The notes under the pieces are model-generated. The model did not search any database, was not told the DNA's origin, and saw nothing but the letters and a program-made list of their open reading frames with translations. The position numbers were made by a program, and so were the translations under genes. A stretch of DNA of 64,000 bases, from NCBI GenBank assembly GCA_019914945.1, contig CM034105.1, positions 12,524,001-12,588,000 of the forward strand, written 5' to 3'. How positions within the stretch are numbered: the stretch's first letter is position 1; each line of letters begins with the position of its first letter. The stretch is from Typha latifolia. Lineage: Eukaryota; Streptophyta; Magnoliopsida; Poales; Typhaceae. Below are positions 40,979-52,491 of this stretch, piece after piece.

Positions 40979-42274
40979 GGGATAATTTTTTTTTCACTCC
41001 CTGAACTATTACTCATTTTCATAATGATTATTTGAACTTTTTTTTGTTACACACTAACCTCCTGAACTATCAGAAATACTTCATATTCTGATGTCATTGA
41101 CAAAGTTAATAAATTAATCAAATTACCCCTCAACTTATAATAATGGAATAATTAAGTGGCTTAATTAATATTAAGCATTCTATTTTTTCTAATTCCTTCA
41201 TTGCCCTCTACCCTAGTCCTTTTTTGAAACGCATTCCTCTCCCCTATGAGCACATCACATCTCGACAATGCATGCCTATGTCGGTCACTATGTCGATAGG
41301 AGAGCAAGACGTGACGCATGATAAGGGACGGCCAGCCACGCCCCAGCGGCTGATGAGGTCGAGCGAGAGGAGGGCGCTTGCGGTGAATGAGGTCGAAATC
41401 GGTGTTGTGGGCCTCATTGTGCATGAACTCGAAGTGGACGCAGCCAAAGTTGACGGGGAAGCCGCTGTCAGCGGTCTCAGGGTCAGCAAAGGTGGAGGAG
41501 GTGATTTGGCGGTCAATGGTGGAGGTAAGGAGAAGGTGAGGAGGAGACCCTTAGCAGTCTTCTTCTTTTTATCATTTTCTTGGTGAAGGGTGCATTGTCA
41601 CCACGCTCATCCCTCCTCCTTCTCCGAAGCTGTGAAAGATGAGCACGGTGGATTCGAGCTCTAGCACGTCGCTCCTGACTGATGGTGGGCTGCAGAGAAG
41701 GCGATAGTGGTTAATGCCATGGAGGCGGTGGCTATGGTAGTGTTTCACTTGACCCCCGCCTCCCTATGGTAGCGCCGCTATGGCAATACGGCTTTGATAG
41801 TGCCGCTCCACAGTGGTCAACGTTATGGAGGCATTGTCATCGTCGATTATCCCTCCTCTCTTCTCAGAGCTGTGGAAGATGAGCACGGTAAATTTGAGCT
41901 TGAGCACATCGCTACGATGGAGGCGGTGGCTATGGTAGTAGTAGGCTGTGGCGGAGGAGTCAACGACGTTTGGCTAAGTAAGAACAACTGACCACAGTTA
42001 TAGAAGGAGAGGATGAGGAGGGGTTGTTTCATCCACCTAAAATTTTCTCATGACTTGCATGTAACTTGCACATGTATGAGAAGGTAAAATTATCATATAT
42101 TTGTTATGTGATTACTATGTGATATCTTTTGGACAAAAATGAGTAATAGAATCTTAACGAAAGGGGTCAACTAAGATATTTCTAATAGTTCAAGATCTCA
42201 TTATGTATCAAAAAAAATTTAAGGGATTATTATGGAAATATGTGATAGTTTAGGGGTGAAAAGGAAATTATTCC
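40979..42274. mobile_element. Mutator-like (Pack-MULE-like) DNA transposon with long terminal inverted repeats
   Basis: The left end reads GGGATAATTTTTTTTTCAC and the right end, read inward on the other strand, GGAATAATTTCCTTTTCAC. Similarity continues for about 85-100 bp (ctgaactatta, gaactat-agaaatac). The flanks are tatttttaa (40970-40978) and tatttacaa (42275-42283), an imperfect 9-bp target duplication (7 of 9), the size made by Mutator elements. The interior (41220-42030) is far more GC-rich than its surroundings and contains no transposase. It has open frames on both strands (minus strand 41161-41586, plus 41224-41586), suggesting captured gene sequence, i.e. a Pack-MULE. A 240-bp-spaced internal duplication is listed separately. 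Confidence 0.75.
41592..41913. repeat. Internal direct duplication inside the Pack-MULE-like element
   Basis: The segment 41592-41673 (gcattgtcaccac ... agatgagcacggt ...) recurs at 41831-41913 with scattered substitutions, a spacing of about 240 bp. Both copies lie in the GC-rich interior. Confidence 0.75.
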
Positions 42275-42544
42275 TATTTACAACCTATATCGTTTGGTTT
42301 GAGCTCAGGGAGTCCCTAAACTGGTTCAAGAACCAAATATCTTTTTATCTTTTTATACCTAACCAAATTCATTCTCCAAAAAATTAAGATTAAAATATGA
42401 GATCAACTAATCATAAGAATTCAATTATCAAATGGATAAAAACCGAATTTGCTTGGATTTTATCCTATCGTTTTTACTCGTATCTCTATTCCAATAAGGC
42501 AATAACTATGCACACCTGCACAGGGATAGTTTTGTCATTTTATT

Positions 42545-43268
42545 TATTTACAAAATAGTCCGAGTTTGAGTCTTCGAGAATCGAGAGCCTGACGGAACCA
42601 GTTCTAGCTCAAGCTCAACTTGAAATTAATTTCGAGCAATCCAAAGATGTTTAAGCTCGGCTAAGCTCAAAGCAAGCCATATCGAGTTAGAGTCGAGCCC
42701 GAGCTTGATTAGAAGAGGAGAAGGCGGAGGAGGATGAGAAGGAGGAGGAGGGGATGGCAGGATGAGGAAGTCGAATTAGAGGAGAAGCGGAGGAGGATGA
42801 GAAGGAGAAGGAGGATGAGGACAATAGAGAGGAGAAGGCGGCGGCTTATTGATGGAGAACGAGGATAAAGATTGGGTGAGTTTGTTGGGATATTTTTATT
42901 AGATTTAGGATTAGGGTTAGTATAATTAAAAATCTAATGGTAGTCATTGGATAAAGATCTAATAATTAATTTTAAATATCTAATGGTAACTATTGGATAA
43001 AGATATAATAGTAGCCATTGGATAAAGATATAATGGCTAATTTATATATAATATTAATATTATATAATATTAAATTATTATTATACTTAAGCCGAGCCTG
43101 AGCGAGCCGGTTCCAGCTCAGGCTCGGCTCAAAATTAATTTCAAGCCTTCTAATCCGGCTCGGGCTCGCCTCAAAATTAATTTTGAGCCTTCTAATCCGA
43201 CTCGGGCTCGGCTCAGCTCTAGCCGGGTCGAGCCGAGCCCGAGCCGCTCGTTTATTTGGACAGCCCTG
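42545..43268. mobile_element. hAT-like nonautonomous element or fragment ending beside the YJU2B promoter
   Basis: The right end, read inward on the minus strand, is CAGGGCTGTCCAAATAAACG, a terminus typical of plant hAT elements. Next come GAGCCGAGCCCGAGC-type subterminal repeats (43084-43250). A related block at about 42594-42645 (gttctagctcaagctcaact) occurs in direct orientation on the left. The middle holds purine-rich (GGAGGA) sequence at 42713-42840 and three copies of a cattggataaagat unit at 42943-43030. I could not define the left end or a target duplication. Confidence 0.5.
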
Positions 43269-43379
43269 TCCGAATTAGAGTGGTCATCTCGACCCTTTTA
43301 TACCTTCGCGCCTCGTCGTTGGGAGATCAAATCGCCAAACCAACCGTAGCCGATCGGATCCCTTCCCTAGCGATCAAAG

Positions 43380-46300
43380 ATGGTAAGCATCAAATTACTC
43401 GCGCAGCAGTTTTTTTTTTTTTTTTTTTTGTTCTTTCGATTAATTCACCTTATTCGTTCTTGATCGGTAGATTAGGGTTAGGGTTTCTCAGGAAGATTTC
43501 TTGGTTGATGAAGATTACTGTTGGAATTTTGTGCTGCTTCTATTGATATTTCTACCATGGTACTGGAATTTTCGAGTCGTTATCTGTATCTAATCTTCTG
43601 GTCGATTGATTAGGGTTAGGGTTTCGACTCTACAGATAAAGAATTCTTTTTCGCTGAGAGGTATTCTTGGTTGTAGAAGCTTTCTTGAGATCTCTTCTTG
43701 CTTATGAATCTCTACTTGTGTGATCGAATAATCGAGTCGATTGATTAAGATTAGGGAGATTTCTTGGCTGTTGATGCTTATTCTTATATCAACTGTAATT
43801 GGAATATTGAGTTCCCTTGAAGGTTGAGAACGTTTTGTCCTTTTTTTCGTGGTGCTTCTTGAGAAAATACGGCTTTAGGATGATTGATAAGTTGTTGGCT
43901 TGGGTTTTCTTGGAACTCCCTAGGGTTTCGAACAGAAGCCCCAGTTTAGGTTGTGCAAGTTGAATCGGAGTTATCTTATTGGAAACTATGCTAGTGGATT
44001 TTACTTTTCTTAATTATATATATATATATTTTTCTAACGAGTTTCCACTTTTGCAGTCTTCTCTTGCTGCGGCCAGAGCTGATAATTTCTACTATCCACC
44101 AGAATGGACTCCCAAAAAGGTATCTCTATCTCTTAAATCTTGCATCTGGTCTTCTGATGTGATATCTCTTAAATATTTTGTTGTACCATCTTTTGGTATG
44201 TTGGTTGCTGATCATTTGTCTTTTTCAACTTGTGAAGGGTTCACTGAACAAATTTCATGGCCAGCATGCTTTGAGGGAGAGAGCGAGAAAGATAGACCAG
44301 GGCATCTTAATTATAAGGTAAACGGAAGAACTTTGTCAATTCTTTAGTTGGTCGATTCTTTCTAATTTGTCTTTCTTCTTTTGCTAGTTTGTTGGGATTA
44401 TTATATTGTTTATATACTTGAACTCTTCATTGCAATTTTCTTATGTAAGAGGATGCAAATTTGAACAATGGTTCTCAGTAGCATTGTTTCTGTGTGCATA
44501 TGCTATAATAGAAGTGTGTTATTATCTACGGGTTCTTGCTTGATAAACCAGTTTGAAAACCTGCTCATTGCATACTAATTGATATAGTTTATGTTATTAA
44601 GTTCCAATTATTTTTGTTGATTTTGTAGCTTTGACTTGATATTCTCATTAGCGGGATGTGGTGTTAGATTTGTGGGTTAGTTATTTTCTTCGTAAATCTG
44701 TGTTCTATCTATTTTTCTAGGAAATCAGCATCATTTAGTTCTCCTATTGTACGTTTGCTGTTAATCTGGTCATATTCCAAATGTCAATTTCAGACATCAA
44801 TTTGGTTGACACTGACTTATGGGGATATTGCTTGTATTTTGGCCGACTTGTGTTGCTTGTATTTCATTTTTATATTTGTTCTCGAAGAACAAAATACTCG
44901 AATTGAAGGCTTCTTTTTGTTTTCTGTGAAACTGCTAGTCGATGTTAAGGTCAATATGAATGCAAAAAGTATTAATATTATATATATCTGTAATTGTATA
45001 TACACATGTATATGCATTGTATTTAATTTTCAAATTTCTCTAATGAGTAAGGCCAGATGGGTAAGGTAAATGTCTTGAGAAAGCAAGAAGCTTTTACATG
45101 AGTTTGTCATGTGTACACAGTTCTCTTATAAGTTCTGGGCCATGCTACAATTCTTGTCTTCTCAGATGCTCATGTTTTAACTTTTCACTTACAGATTCGA
45201 GATGCCTTACAATATATGGTGTGGTGGATGCAATTCTATGATTGCGAAGGGTGTCAGATTTAATGCAGAAAAGAAGCAAGTGGGAAATTATTATTCTACA
45301 AAGGTAAAGCTCCTTGAGAATATCTCCTGTTTTCTTCTTATGACACCAACACATTTAATGATGTCAATCTGATTGTCATGGTGTTAAGTCTTTCAAACCT
45401 GATTTAGAATTACTCATCTCTTGCTTAGTGGTCTGCAGAACTTTCTCATGTTCTTATGCCAAAAATTTTCTTTGATGACATTCTTCCATTCAGTTATACA
45501 ACTTTTATCATTTCTAGTATGTTGACACATTCCCTAGCTCTGGAAATTCAAACCCTTATATCATGTTTGCAGTGATGTTGCTTTCTGCCATTGCTTGAGT
45601 AATATAGCTGTAGCAATTTATTTTATTAAATTATTCTCTTGTACAGAATATCTTAATTTAGGCAAATCGTGACAATTGATTAATCTTATGTGTTTTGTTA
45701 TTGTGCAATTCATTACTTGTTTGCATCTTACTGGAGGAGTTTACTCTGTTAGTAATTATGAGAAGCTATCAAAAACATAGCAGTGCTGTGTTTTCACTAC
45801 AATTTGTTCTTTCTTTTGTCACTGGGAAGATTCTAGTTGTGCCAGTCAAATGTTCAATCCTTAAATTGCTAGGGTTGTAGGATGCTGATGATGTACTCTA
45901 CTTTGTGTTTCTTTTGCACAACAATTAGGTGGAGTAACCTGTAGATATTATGTGTATAATAGTTTTATTTGTTCAATTCTGCTTATTTTTAGTTGTGTCT
46001 TCATGCAGTAACATGATCTGTTCATCATTAGATATGTAACTACTTATTCTCAATCCCTGATATTCTTTTTACCTCTTTTGCTAGATATGGAGCTTCACTA
46101 TGAAGTCAGCGTGCTGTAAGCATGAAATAGTCATTCAGACAGATCCTAAAAACTGTGAATATGTCATAATAAGTGGGGCTCAACGCAAGACAGAGGACTT
46201 CGATGTTGAAGATGCAGAAACATTTGCTCTTCCAGCAGATGAAGGTTGGACATTTTGTCTGATTTGTTTATCACTATCTGATGTTTGTAATCTTTTTCTT

Positions 46301-46955
46301 TCTCTTGAATATATAATGTATCTTATGAAAACAATGTTGCAGAAAGGGGAAAGCTTACAGATCCCTTCTACCGGCTTGAGCACCAAGAAGAAGATCTCCG
46401 TAAAAAGAAAGAAGCCGAGCCTTTGTTAGTGCGACTTCAGAGAGTTTCAGACAGCAGGCACTCTGATGACTATAGTCTTAACAGAGCACTCCGTGATCGT
46501 CTTAGAGTGAGTTATTCGATGAACTTATACCCAGAGTTTACTTCAAGCAGAAATCAAATTGCATGGAATTCTGATCTGTCTTTTTCTTTTTCTCATCCTA
46601 GGGCCAAAAGAAAAGGGTTGCTGATGAAGAAAAGTTTGCAAGAAAGATGGGCCTTGGAGTACGACTTCTTCCTCCTTCAAAAGAAGATGCATCAGTTGCA
46701 GCTGCTGTGAGATTCCCCTCAAAATTTGATCGGAACAGGAAGGATAAGCGGGCAGCAATTAAGGCATCTTCCATTTTTCTGGAGCCATCTTCAAAATCTG
46801 GGAACAAACAATTAGAACTCGAGTCTAAGAGGAGAAAAATAAATGCAGCTGCAGCATCTGCTTTGTTGGCAGGGAGAGTGAAGCCATCGTCATGGCAAAT
46901 GGATCATCATTCTGTTAGTTCTAAGCACAGATCAGTCACTGTAATTCGCAAGTAG
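43380..46955 (+). CDS. YJU2B/CCDC130-type (CWC16 family) splicing factor
   Basis: Seven coding exons were read: 43380-43382 (ATG only), 44057-44119, 44238-44317, 45195-45303, 46085-46244, 46343-46506 and 46602-46955, giving 310 residues. The family is Yju2/CCDC94/CCDC130, associated with the spliceosome around the first catalytic step. Conserved blocks are NFYYPPEWTPKKGSLNKFHG, LRERARKIDQGILIIRFEMP, YNIWCGGCNSMIAKGVRFNA, EKKQVGNYYSTKIWSFTMK, IQTDPKNCEYVI and SGAQRKTEDFD. The CxxC plus CC pair (WCGGC ... ACCKH) is the expected zinc site. The C-terminal half is basic and low in complexity. GSLNKFHG and the weaker resemblance to CCDC94 favour the CCDC130 branch. The first intron interrupts directly after the start codon (ATG|GTAAGC); the next exon begins SSLAAARADN as in plant relatives. 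Confidence 0.9.
43471..43627 (+). promoter_or_regulatory. Telo-box-like motifs in the YJU2B leader intron
   Basis: ttagggttagggttt occurs at about 43472-43486 and again at about 43610-43624, with a further tagggttt near 43921. These match the plant telo-box (AAACCCTAA on the reverse strand), common near starts of genes for translation and RNA processing. Confidence 0.5.
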
Positions 46956-48513
46956 TTCAATAGATTTTAGTGACCTAAAGTTTTCTGGTAGCAACTGCAT
47001 GATGAGGGGTAGTTCAAGATATGGAGTCGTCATTTCTGCATGATTTGTTGTTGCACTTTCGGAAATTCAGGAAATGATGCTTTCTGTAAGTGGGTTTATG
47101 CTGCTGCTTGTCCTTCTAAAATGTCAATAATGCAGCAGAAATCCAGGTCCGTCTCTTTGTTGTTTCTCTGCAAAATAATGTCTGTTCAGTTTAGTATTTG
47201 GGCCATTGTGAAATGTAAGAAACCACGTGTTGCTAACTTTGTTATTGATAGACTGTACAGTATTTGAAGAGATTGATTTCCACAAGTTCCTTGTACTTTT
47301 CAAATATTATACCGAGCTGCTATTAGTTCTTAGAGCTACTTGGCTGTTAATTTATTGTTTTTCCATTTGTAACGCTCAGTTTCCTATGTAAAAGATCTCC
47401 AGTTGAGAATGATAATAACAAAAGTAATATCTACAAGTGGAGCAAGTCTACAGGTGGTGTGAGTCAAAGTTCGTATTATAACACTGGGGATGTTGCCATG
47501 CTTAAGAACCAGAAAGAGCTTATGCTGTATTTAAATCTGTTTGTTTGGAATTTAGCCTGTTTTGTTCATGTGATATATCAGGTGAACTGTATGTATACCA
47601 TGAAAAACCCCAAAAGCTCATATTATTCTTATAGAAATGCACATCTTGATGCACTGTATTCTTCTGCAGCAGTTGCAGCTCTTGATTTCCTTCTTACAGG
47701 AAAATTCTAGCGATGTATTAGTTCTCCTATCTTGGTGCTACTCTCTGCGGATATGTAAATATGTGTTTCCAAATATTCTGTACAATTGTATGCCACTTGC
47801 AGCTTTGAGTTGTAATTTGCAGTTCAAATATTCCAGTGTTCAGTAGTTCGTGTCCATAGAGATTGGCTCCTTAAAAGCTGGTATATCCTCTGGGTTCGTT
47901 CTGGAAGTACGATTGAATTGTATAATCTAGGCCACCACTCATTTTCCCTATTCCATTTGCTTGGCTCAAGTAATTTTATGCTCAGTTTTATTTACTTTCC
48001 ATAAAATAATAATACAAAACATACTTGCACCAATCCACCATATGTATACTAGTAGGTCCAAACAAAAGAATGCATCCACAAATAAGCACACACACACACA
48101 CACAAAAGAAGGAAGAGTTTTAGTCATAATTTCATGTAGAAAGAGAATAGCACCCAGATCCCAGCCTTGACCAAGATGATCAATTTCCACTAGGTTGCAT
48201 ATACATTGGTAATCTATTCCCGGGTCTTCGTTTGACAATTTGACTTCACCCTCCCCCTCTTCCTTAAACGTCAAGTTATTTCAACATGCAATTAAAAGTT
48301 TGCCACTCGACCAATGCGGAGCTCTGCTCCCACCCCCATCCGCAAAAAAAAAGGGCCCCAAAAGCCTCAAAATCCCCCATTTCTTTTATATCTCTTGTAG
48401 TTGAGTCTCAAATAAGCAAACAGCCCCCTTCTCCAATTTCCACACCCCCCCATATACCCAATTCATAATATTTCTTGTGTTGGTCTACTACCTCAAGCTG
48501 TCAAACCTCTCTT

Positions 48514-48515
<2 letters not shown>
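46956..48515. other. 3' flank of YJU2B and CLE promoter region
   Basis: The first 800 bp resemble a 3' UTR or degraded sequence with only short unrecognised frames. A (CA)n run sits at about 48088-48104. From 48300 the sequence becomes pyrimidine-rich towards the CLE gene, with a possible TATA (tttatat) near 48385. Confidence 0.45.

Positions 48516-48545
<30 letters not shown>
48516..48545. repeat. (CT)15 microsatellite in the CLE gene leader
   Basis: A 30-bp uninterrupted CT tract about 65 nt upstream of the CLE start codon, probably in its promoter or 5' UTR. CT-rich leaders are common in plant promoters. Confidence 0.93.
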
Positions 48546-48547
<2 letters not shown>

Positions 48548-48610
48548 ATCTCATCAACACATGACTCCTCTCTCATATCTCCAATTCTTCTCCACCTCCT
48601 CCTCTCTACC

Positions 48611-48928
48611 ATGGCTTTGAGGAGGTCCCTTCTCACAGTCTTAGGCCTTCTCCTCTGGCTGAGCTTCTTCTCCTTGCATGGGTGGAGCCATTGGCGAGTC
48701 AGGAGCAGCAGTACCACTTCTAGTAGTAGCATGTTGGTTTCAAGAAAATTACTTCTCGAAGCATCCAAGTTTAATCTTGATCACCACCATCTCCACCACC
48801 ACCACCACCACCACCACCATCACAGCCGCCAGAGTTCACCGGCATTCGACGGCGATGATGAGATCGACCCGCGGTATGGCGTCGAGAAGAGATTAGTCCC
48901 CAGCGGCCCGAATCCACTGCACCACTAG
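48611..48928 (+). CDS. CLE peptide hormone precursor (RLVPSGPNPLHH)
   Basis: Intronless, 105 residues. The signal peptide is MALRRSLLTVLGLLLWLSFF and the variable middle is serine-rich. The extreme C terminus carries the 12-residue CLE motif RLVPSGPNPLHH preceded by the usual processing context VEK. The motif is of the CLE9/10/13 type as I remember it, i.e. the A-type signals perceived by CLV1/BAM-class receptor kinases in meristem, vascular or stomatal development. The conserved prolines that are hydroxylated in mature CLE peptides are present. Unusually, the spacer has a histidine tract (about 13 His in 16 residues) encoded by near-pure CAC repeats. Function by clade only. Confidence 0.93.
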   Translation: MALRRSLLTVLGLLLWLSFFSLHGWSHWRVRSSSTTSSSSMLVSRKLLLEASKFNLDHHHLHHHHHHHHHHSRQSSPAFDGDDEIDPRYGVEKRLVPSGPNPLHH

Positions 48929-49078
48929 CTAGACAATTGGAATGAAAGGTAGTAATATGGGTGAGTGCTGCGCATTCACTTCTTGTTGCTAAGATGCCAT
49001 TCTTTGTGCAAGTGCAAAGATATCAATAATAGATCTCTTGCGATGTTTATGTGTACTTTTGTTGAGAAAAATTATATG

Positions 49079-49081
<3 letters not shown>

Positions 49082-49109
<28 letters not shown>
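49082..49109. repeat. (AT)14 microsatellite
   Basis: A 28-bp uninterrupted AT run about 150 bp downstream of the CLE stop codon. Confidence 0.95.
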
Positions 49110-49112
<3 letters not shown>

Positions 49113-49839
49113 CTTTAATAGAATTCGATGATCAGTTCTTCCAAAAGTTTATGGTTTGCTATGGAAGGTGGTGGTTGTTTATATTTTACTCTACAAATGG
49201 TGTAACTTAAACGGCAAGGAGTGGCACAGATCACCATTTGATCTCAGTTTGGAATTTTTGATTGGTTAGTGGTTAAAATAGATGTTGACTTGGAGAAGTA
49301 GGGACAGGAATAATTAATAAAAGGTCGGTGGAAACACGGATTGCATGGGTTGTATGTGTACTCGGATCACAGGGTAAGACAAAAAAAGTCATAAGCTTTT
49401 ATGTGTGAAAGAATTATAAATGTAAATGGCTTTTTTGCATCTCGCCCCCCTGTTTTTAGTCTTATTGTCAAACGCCTCCTTGTTTGATTACTTATTTGTA
49501 TATATATCAATTTGTAATCATCCATATTCAACTTTAGAATTTGATTCTCTTTTACTTTTACTTTAATTTTAAAACTCATTTGGCGCATCAACATTATTTT
49601 GCATTTTTAGTTAACTATCTAAATTATAATTGTTGTTTAAGAAAACTAATAATATAGTATTTTTACGGCATTAAAAATAAAATGTAACGAATGAATAATA
49701 AATATTAATATCATAGAGTGCGAACAATAATAAAGGCAAAACACAAGGAGTTTTTAATAAATTTTCTTAGTTTCTATTATGCTTTCTTCTCCTTCAATGT
49801 ATACCTGTGGAGTAGACTAAAATCACTTTATATTGTGGA

Positions 49840-50025
49840 ATGAGGTGGTGTCTTAGATTTGTCCTGGTTGTAGCCATCCAATTGATCATTGACTTTGGAA
49901 GTGGCCAACAACTTCATGAGGCAAATGTGGATGAAAGCATAAGCATAAGCATGGCTAGTGATGAGAAGATAAGGGAGAATTTTTACCCACTTCCGTTTGA
50001 CTTTGTGGGAAGTCGGCTGGATTAA
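49840..50025 (+). CDS. Candidate small secreted peptide precursor, unrecognised
   Basis: A 61-codon ATG-initiated frame. It begins MRWCLRFVLVVAIQLIIDFG, a plausible signal peptide with a cleavage site near GSG|QQ. An acidic/serine middle (DESISISMASDEKIREN) leads to a hydrophobic-aromatic C terminus (FYPLPFDFVGSRLD). This architecture resembles plant peptide-hormone precursors, but the C-terminal motif does not match CLE, CEP, RGF, PSY, IDA, CIF or PSK as I know them. It lies in the gap between the CLE and MSH2 genes, with no other gene competing. It may be a chance ORF or a pseudogene. Confidence 0.3.
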   Translation: MRWCLRFVLVVAIQLIIDFGSGQQLHEANVDESISISMASDEKIRENFYPLPFDFVGSRLD

Positions 50026-52300
50026 AATGGTAGATGTCACACCACCATTTGACTAAAGTCTTCTCTATTTCTCAATTAAAAAATTAGATACTAACTAGCA
50101 TGTTGATCTTGTCTATTCGACTTTTCTGATCACATCCATTCAAATCCTATGAACTCCTGTATCTCTTTTCGAATGAATTTAAAATTATAACGCTCGGACT
50201 GACCTACCGTAAACCTACCCGGTTTGGCCATCACTCAATGTAAGATCCTAATTGAAGAGACTATTATCCAGATGCCACTCCTATGTAAGGATCTTATAAG
50301 TTGTTTACAACCATCTTAAGCTAGTCAACTCATATGGGCACTAATCCTATACTTGGATGTCTTCTTAGAGAAAAAGGAAACACTATTTACCGAAGAACAC
50401 TCTCTATACAAGAATAATTTCCACACTTAAACTCATAATTGCACCACTAATTGAAGAAATCATCCTTCAACCCTTCAACCGATGTTTTTTTTTATACTCC
50501 CAAACTATCCTTCTAATAGTCCATGAATGCACTAGGTGGATTTTCTCTTATTTTTCTATAAATATTTGTTATACAGTTAGTTATAATAACACTAGTGCTT
50601 ACTATTTAGCCGGTATTCGTGAGGAAATCTATAAATAATGAAGAGAAATTTGTATACAACATCTTGTTTTATAACGTAATTGTGGTTTACACCCTATATT
50701 TTTACTATTTACAAATCGAGCCCTATGATTTAACGAAAATGTGCAGAAAACACTATGGATTAAATTTGAACAAACACCGTGAGAATAATTCGTCAAGTAG
50801 AGATATTTTATTTCTAAAATAACTAAAATATTCTTAGTATAACTTGGTTGATGGTATTTTCATAATTTTCTAGTATAATTAACGTTACTTATAGATTTAC
50901 TTAAATTTAACTAACTGAACCTTTTTAAATCATAATTTCATTATACGCAAACTTTCTAAATAAATATTCGGTCGAAGAACCTTTTTAAAAAGAAAAAAAA
51001 GAAAAAAGAAAATCCTAATAGCGTGAAATGATGAAAAGATTTAGATTAGAGCAAGGAAACTTGCAAATTAAACCATAATTCTCGGGTTATGCTTGCTACT
51101 TGCCCTACAACAAACATTTCTTGCTCATCGACCCTTCAATGCGTTTGACTCTATTTTTCCCAATACTTAATTGCAATTTGAGAAGCTCTTCTACGCCACC
51201 CTTTCCCTTGTTCTCTGCTAAGATTTTAATTTTACTAAGCAAGCTATAAGCAAACCTTTTCTTTCTTTCTTTCTCTTTATCCGAGGAAATAATAAGAAAA
51301 AGTATTCAAGAGAATGTTAATATATAATTTTAATAGAGACAGAGAGAGGTTTCGTGAAAACAAACTTAATTCACTTTCTTTTCAATTTTATGCACGTAGA
51401 TTTATCCTAAACTATCTAAAAATAAATAAAAATATACCTATTATCGTTCACTTTTTAGAAATAAGATCAATTCTAGAATATGTGTTTCTCTTTATTGTTT
51501 TTAATATAAAATTTTTGTTTCAAAAATAATTATTCTTATATTTTAAGTATAAATGTGTAATCATTACATATAAAATGACAAAAATATGAGATTTTTTATG
51601 AAATTATTATGAATGTCTTAAAGTAAGTTCACGAGAGAGATTAGTGTGTGAGCGGTATATAATGTAATTTTGATAAATAATATTTGTATTATAGAATAAG
51701 ATTATTATAGTGTTTAACTATTATTCTAAAATAAGAAGTTATATTCTATAATAATAAAAATTATTCATAAACGAAAGGGAGCCAAATGTGACGTCTTATC
51801 AAAATTTTAGTCGAAATCGAAGTGCCATAGTAGCCCAAGAGCATTAAAGATGTAGTAACAAAGCCTAATTCAAATGACATTATGATATTTAGGCCAGACT
51901 CAATCTTATCTATTACTAGATCGATAACGGCCATGAGTAACTTAATATAAATTTTTTTTATATATAAAAGGTTTGAATCCACTATTTGTATTTTATCTAA
52001 AGTTTAAATAAATGAAAAGAAGTGAAACTTTATCGAGATAGTTTTTCTCTAAGTGTTAGTAACGAACTTTCTCACTTTTTTAGTTCTATACTGACTTTTT
52101 TCTCTTCCAGTGGAATTATCAAAATGGTAAAACGCTTTAAAGATACTTATTTACTCAATTATTTTGTAAATAGAGCTACGAAAACTTGCTTATTTACTCA
52201 TTGTTTATTACTCAATTATTTTCAGAAGTTCCTTTTATAAAATAAGGCTATATTGATCCCGAATCCCGAGGCACGTATCGCGCCGTCGCGCGTTGCATCC
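50026..52300. other. AT-rich intergenic region upstream of MSH2
   Basis: About 2.3 kb with no supported gene. Very AT-rich from 50550 to 52240, with A/T runs and short frames of biased composition. No complete transposon was recognised. Confidence 0.55.
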
Positions 52301-52307
52301 CCTTCCC

Positions 52308-52319
52308 TTTCCCGCCAAA
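52308..52319 (+). promoter_or_regulatory. E2F-type site upstream of MSH2
   Basis: tttcccgccaaa exactly contains TTTCCCGC, the plant E2F consensus TTTSSCGC. It lies 173-184 nt upstream of the MSH2 ATG in a GC-rich, TATA-less promoter segment (52255-52330). E2F control of replication and repair genes is established in plants; control of this gene is inference. Confidence 0.6.
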
Positions 52320-52491
52320 CTGCAATATCCCATTATCCGTCGGTTTGATATTTCGTCGAACACTTGGCCTTCGTTGCCCCTAAGAAACCAAAAACCCTGT
52401 CAAAACCCTCCTTCCTTCCGCCCCTCAAAGAAAAGAAAAAGGGGAAAAGGAGGAAGAAGAGAACCCTAATCTTCTCCTATCGGGAACAGAA

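Noticed and set aside
41224..41586. 120-codon ORF as an independent gene
   Set aside because: It is inside the Pack-MULE-like element, with open frames on the opposite strand too; better explained as captured sequence.
47040..47846. Several 70-80-codon ORFs downstream of YJU2B
   Set aside because: No homology recognised; probably 3' UTR or non-coding flank.
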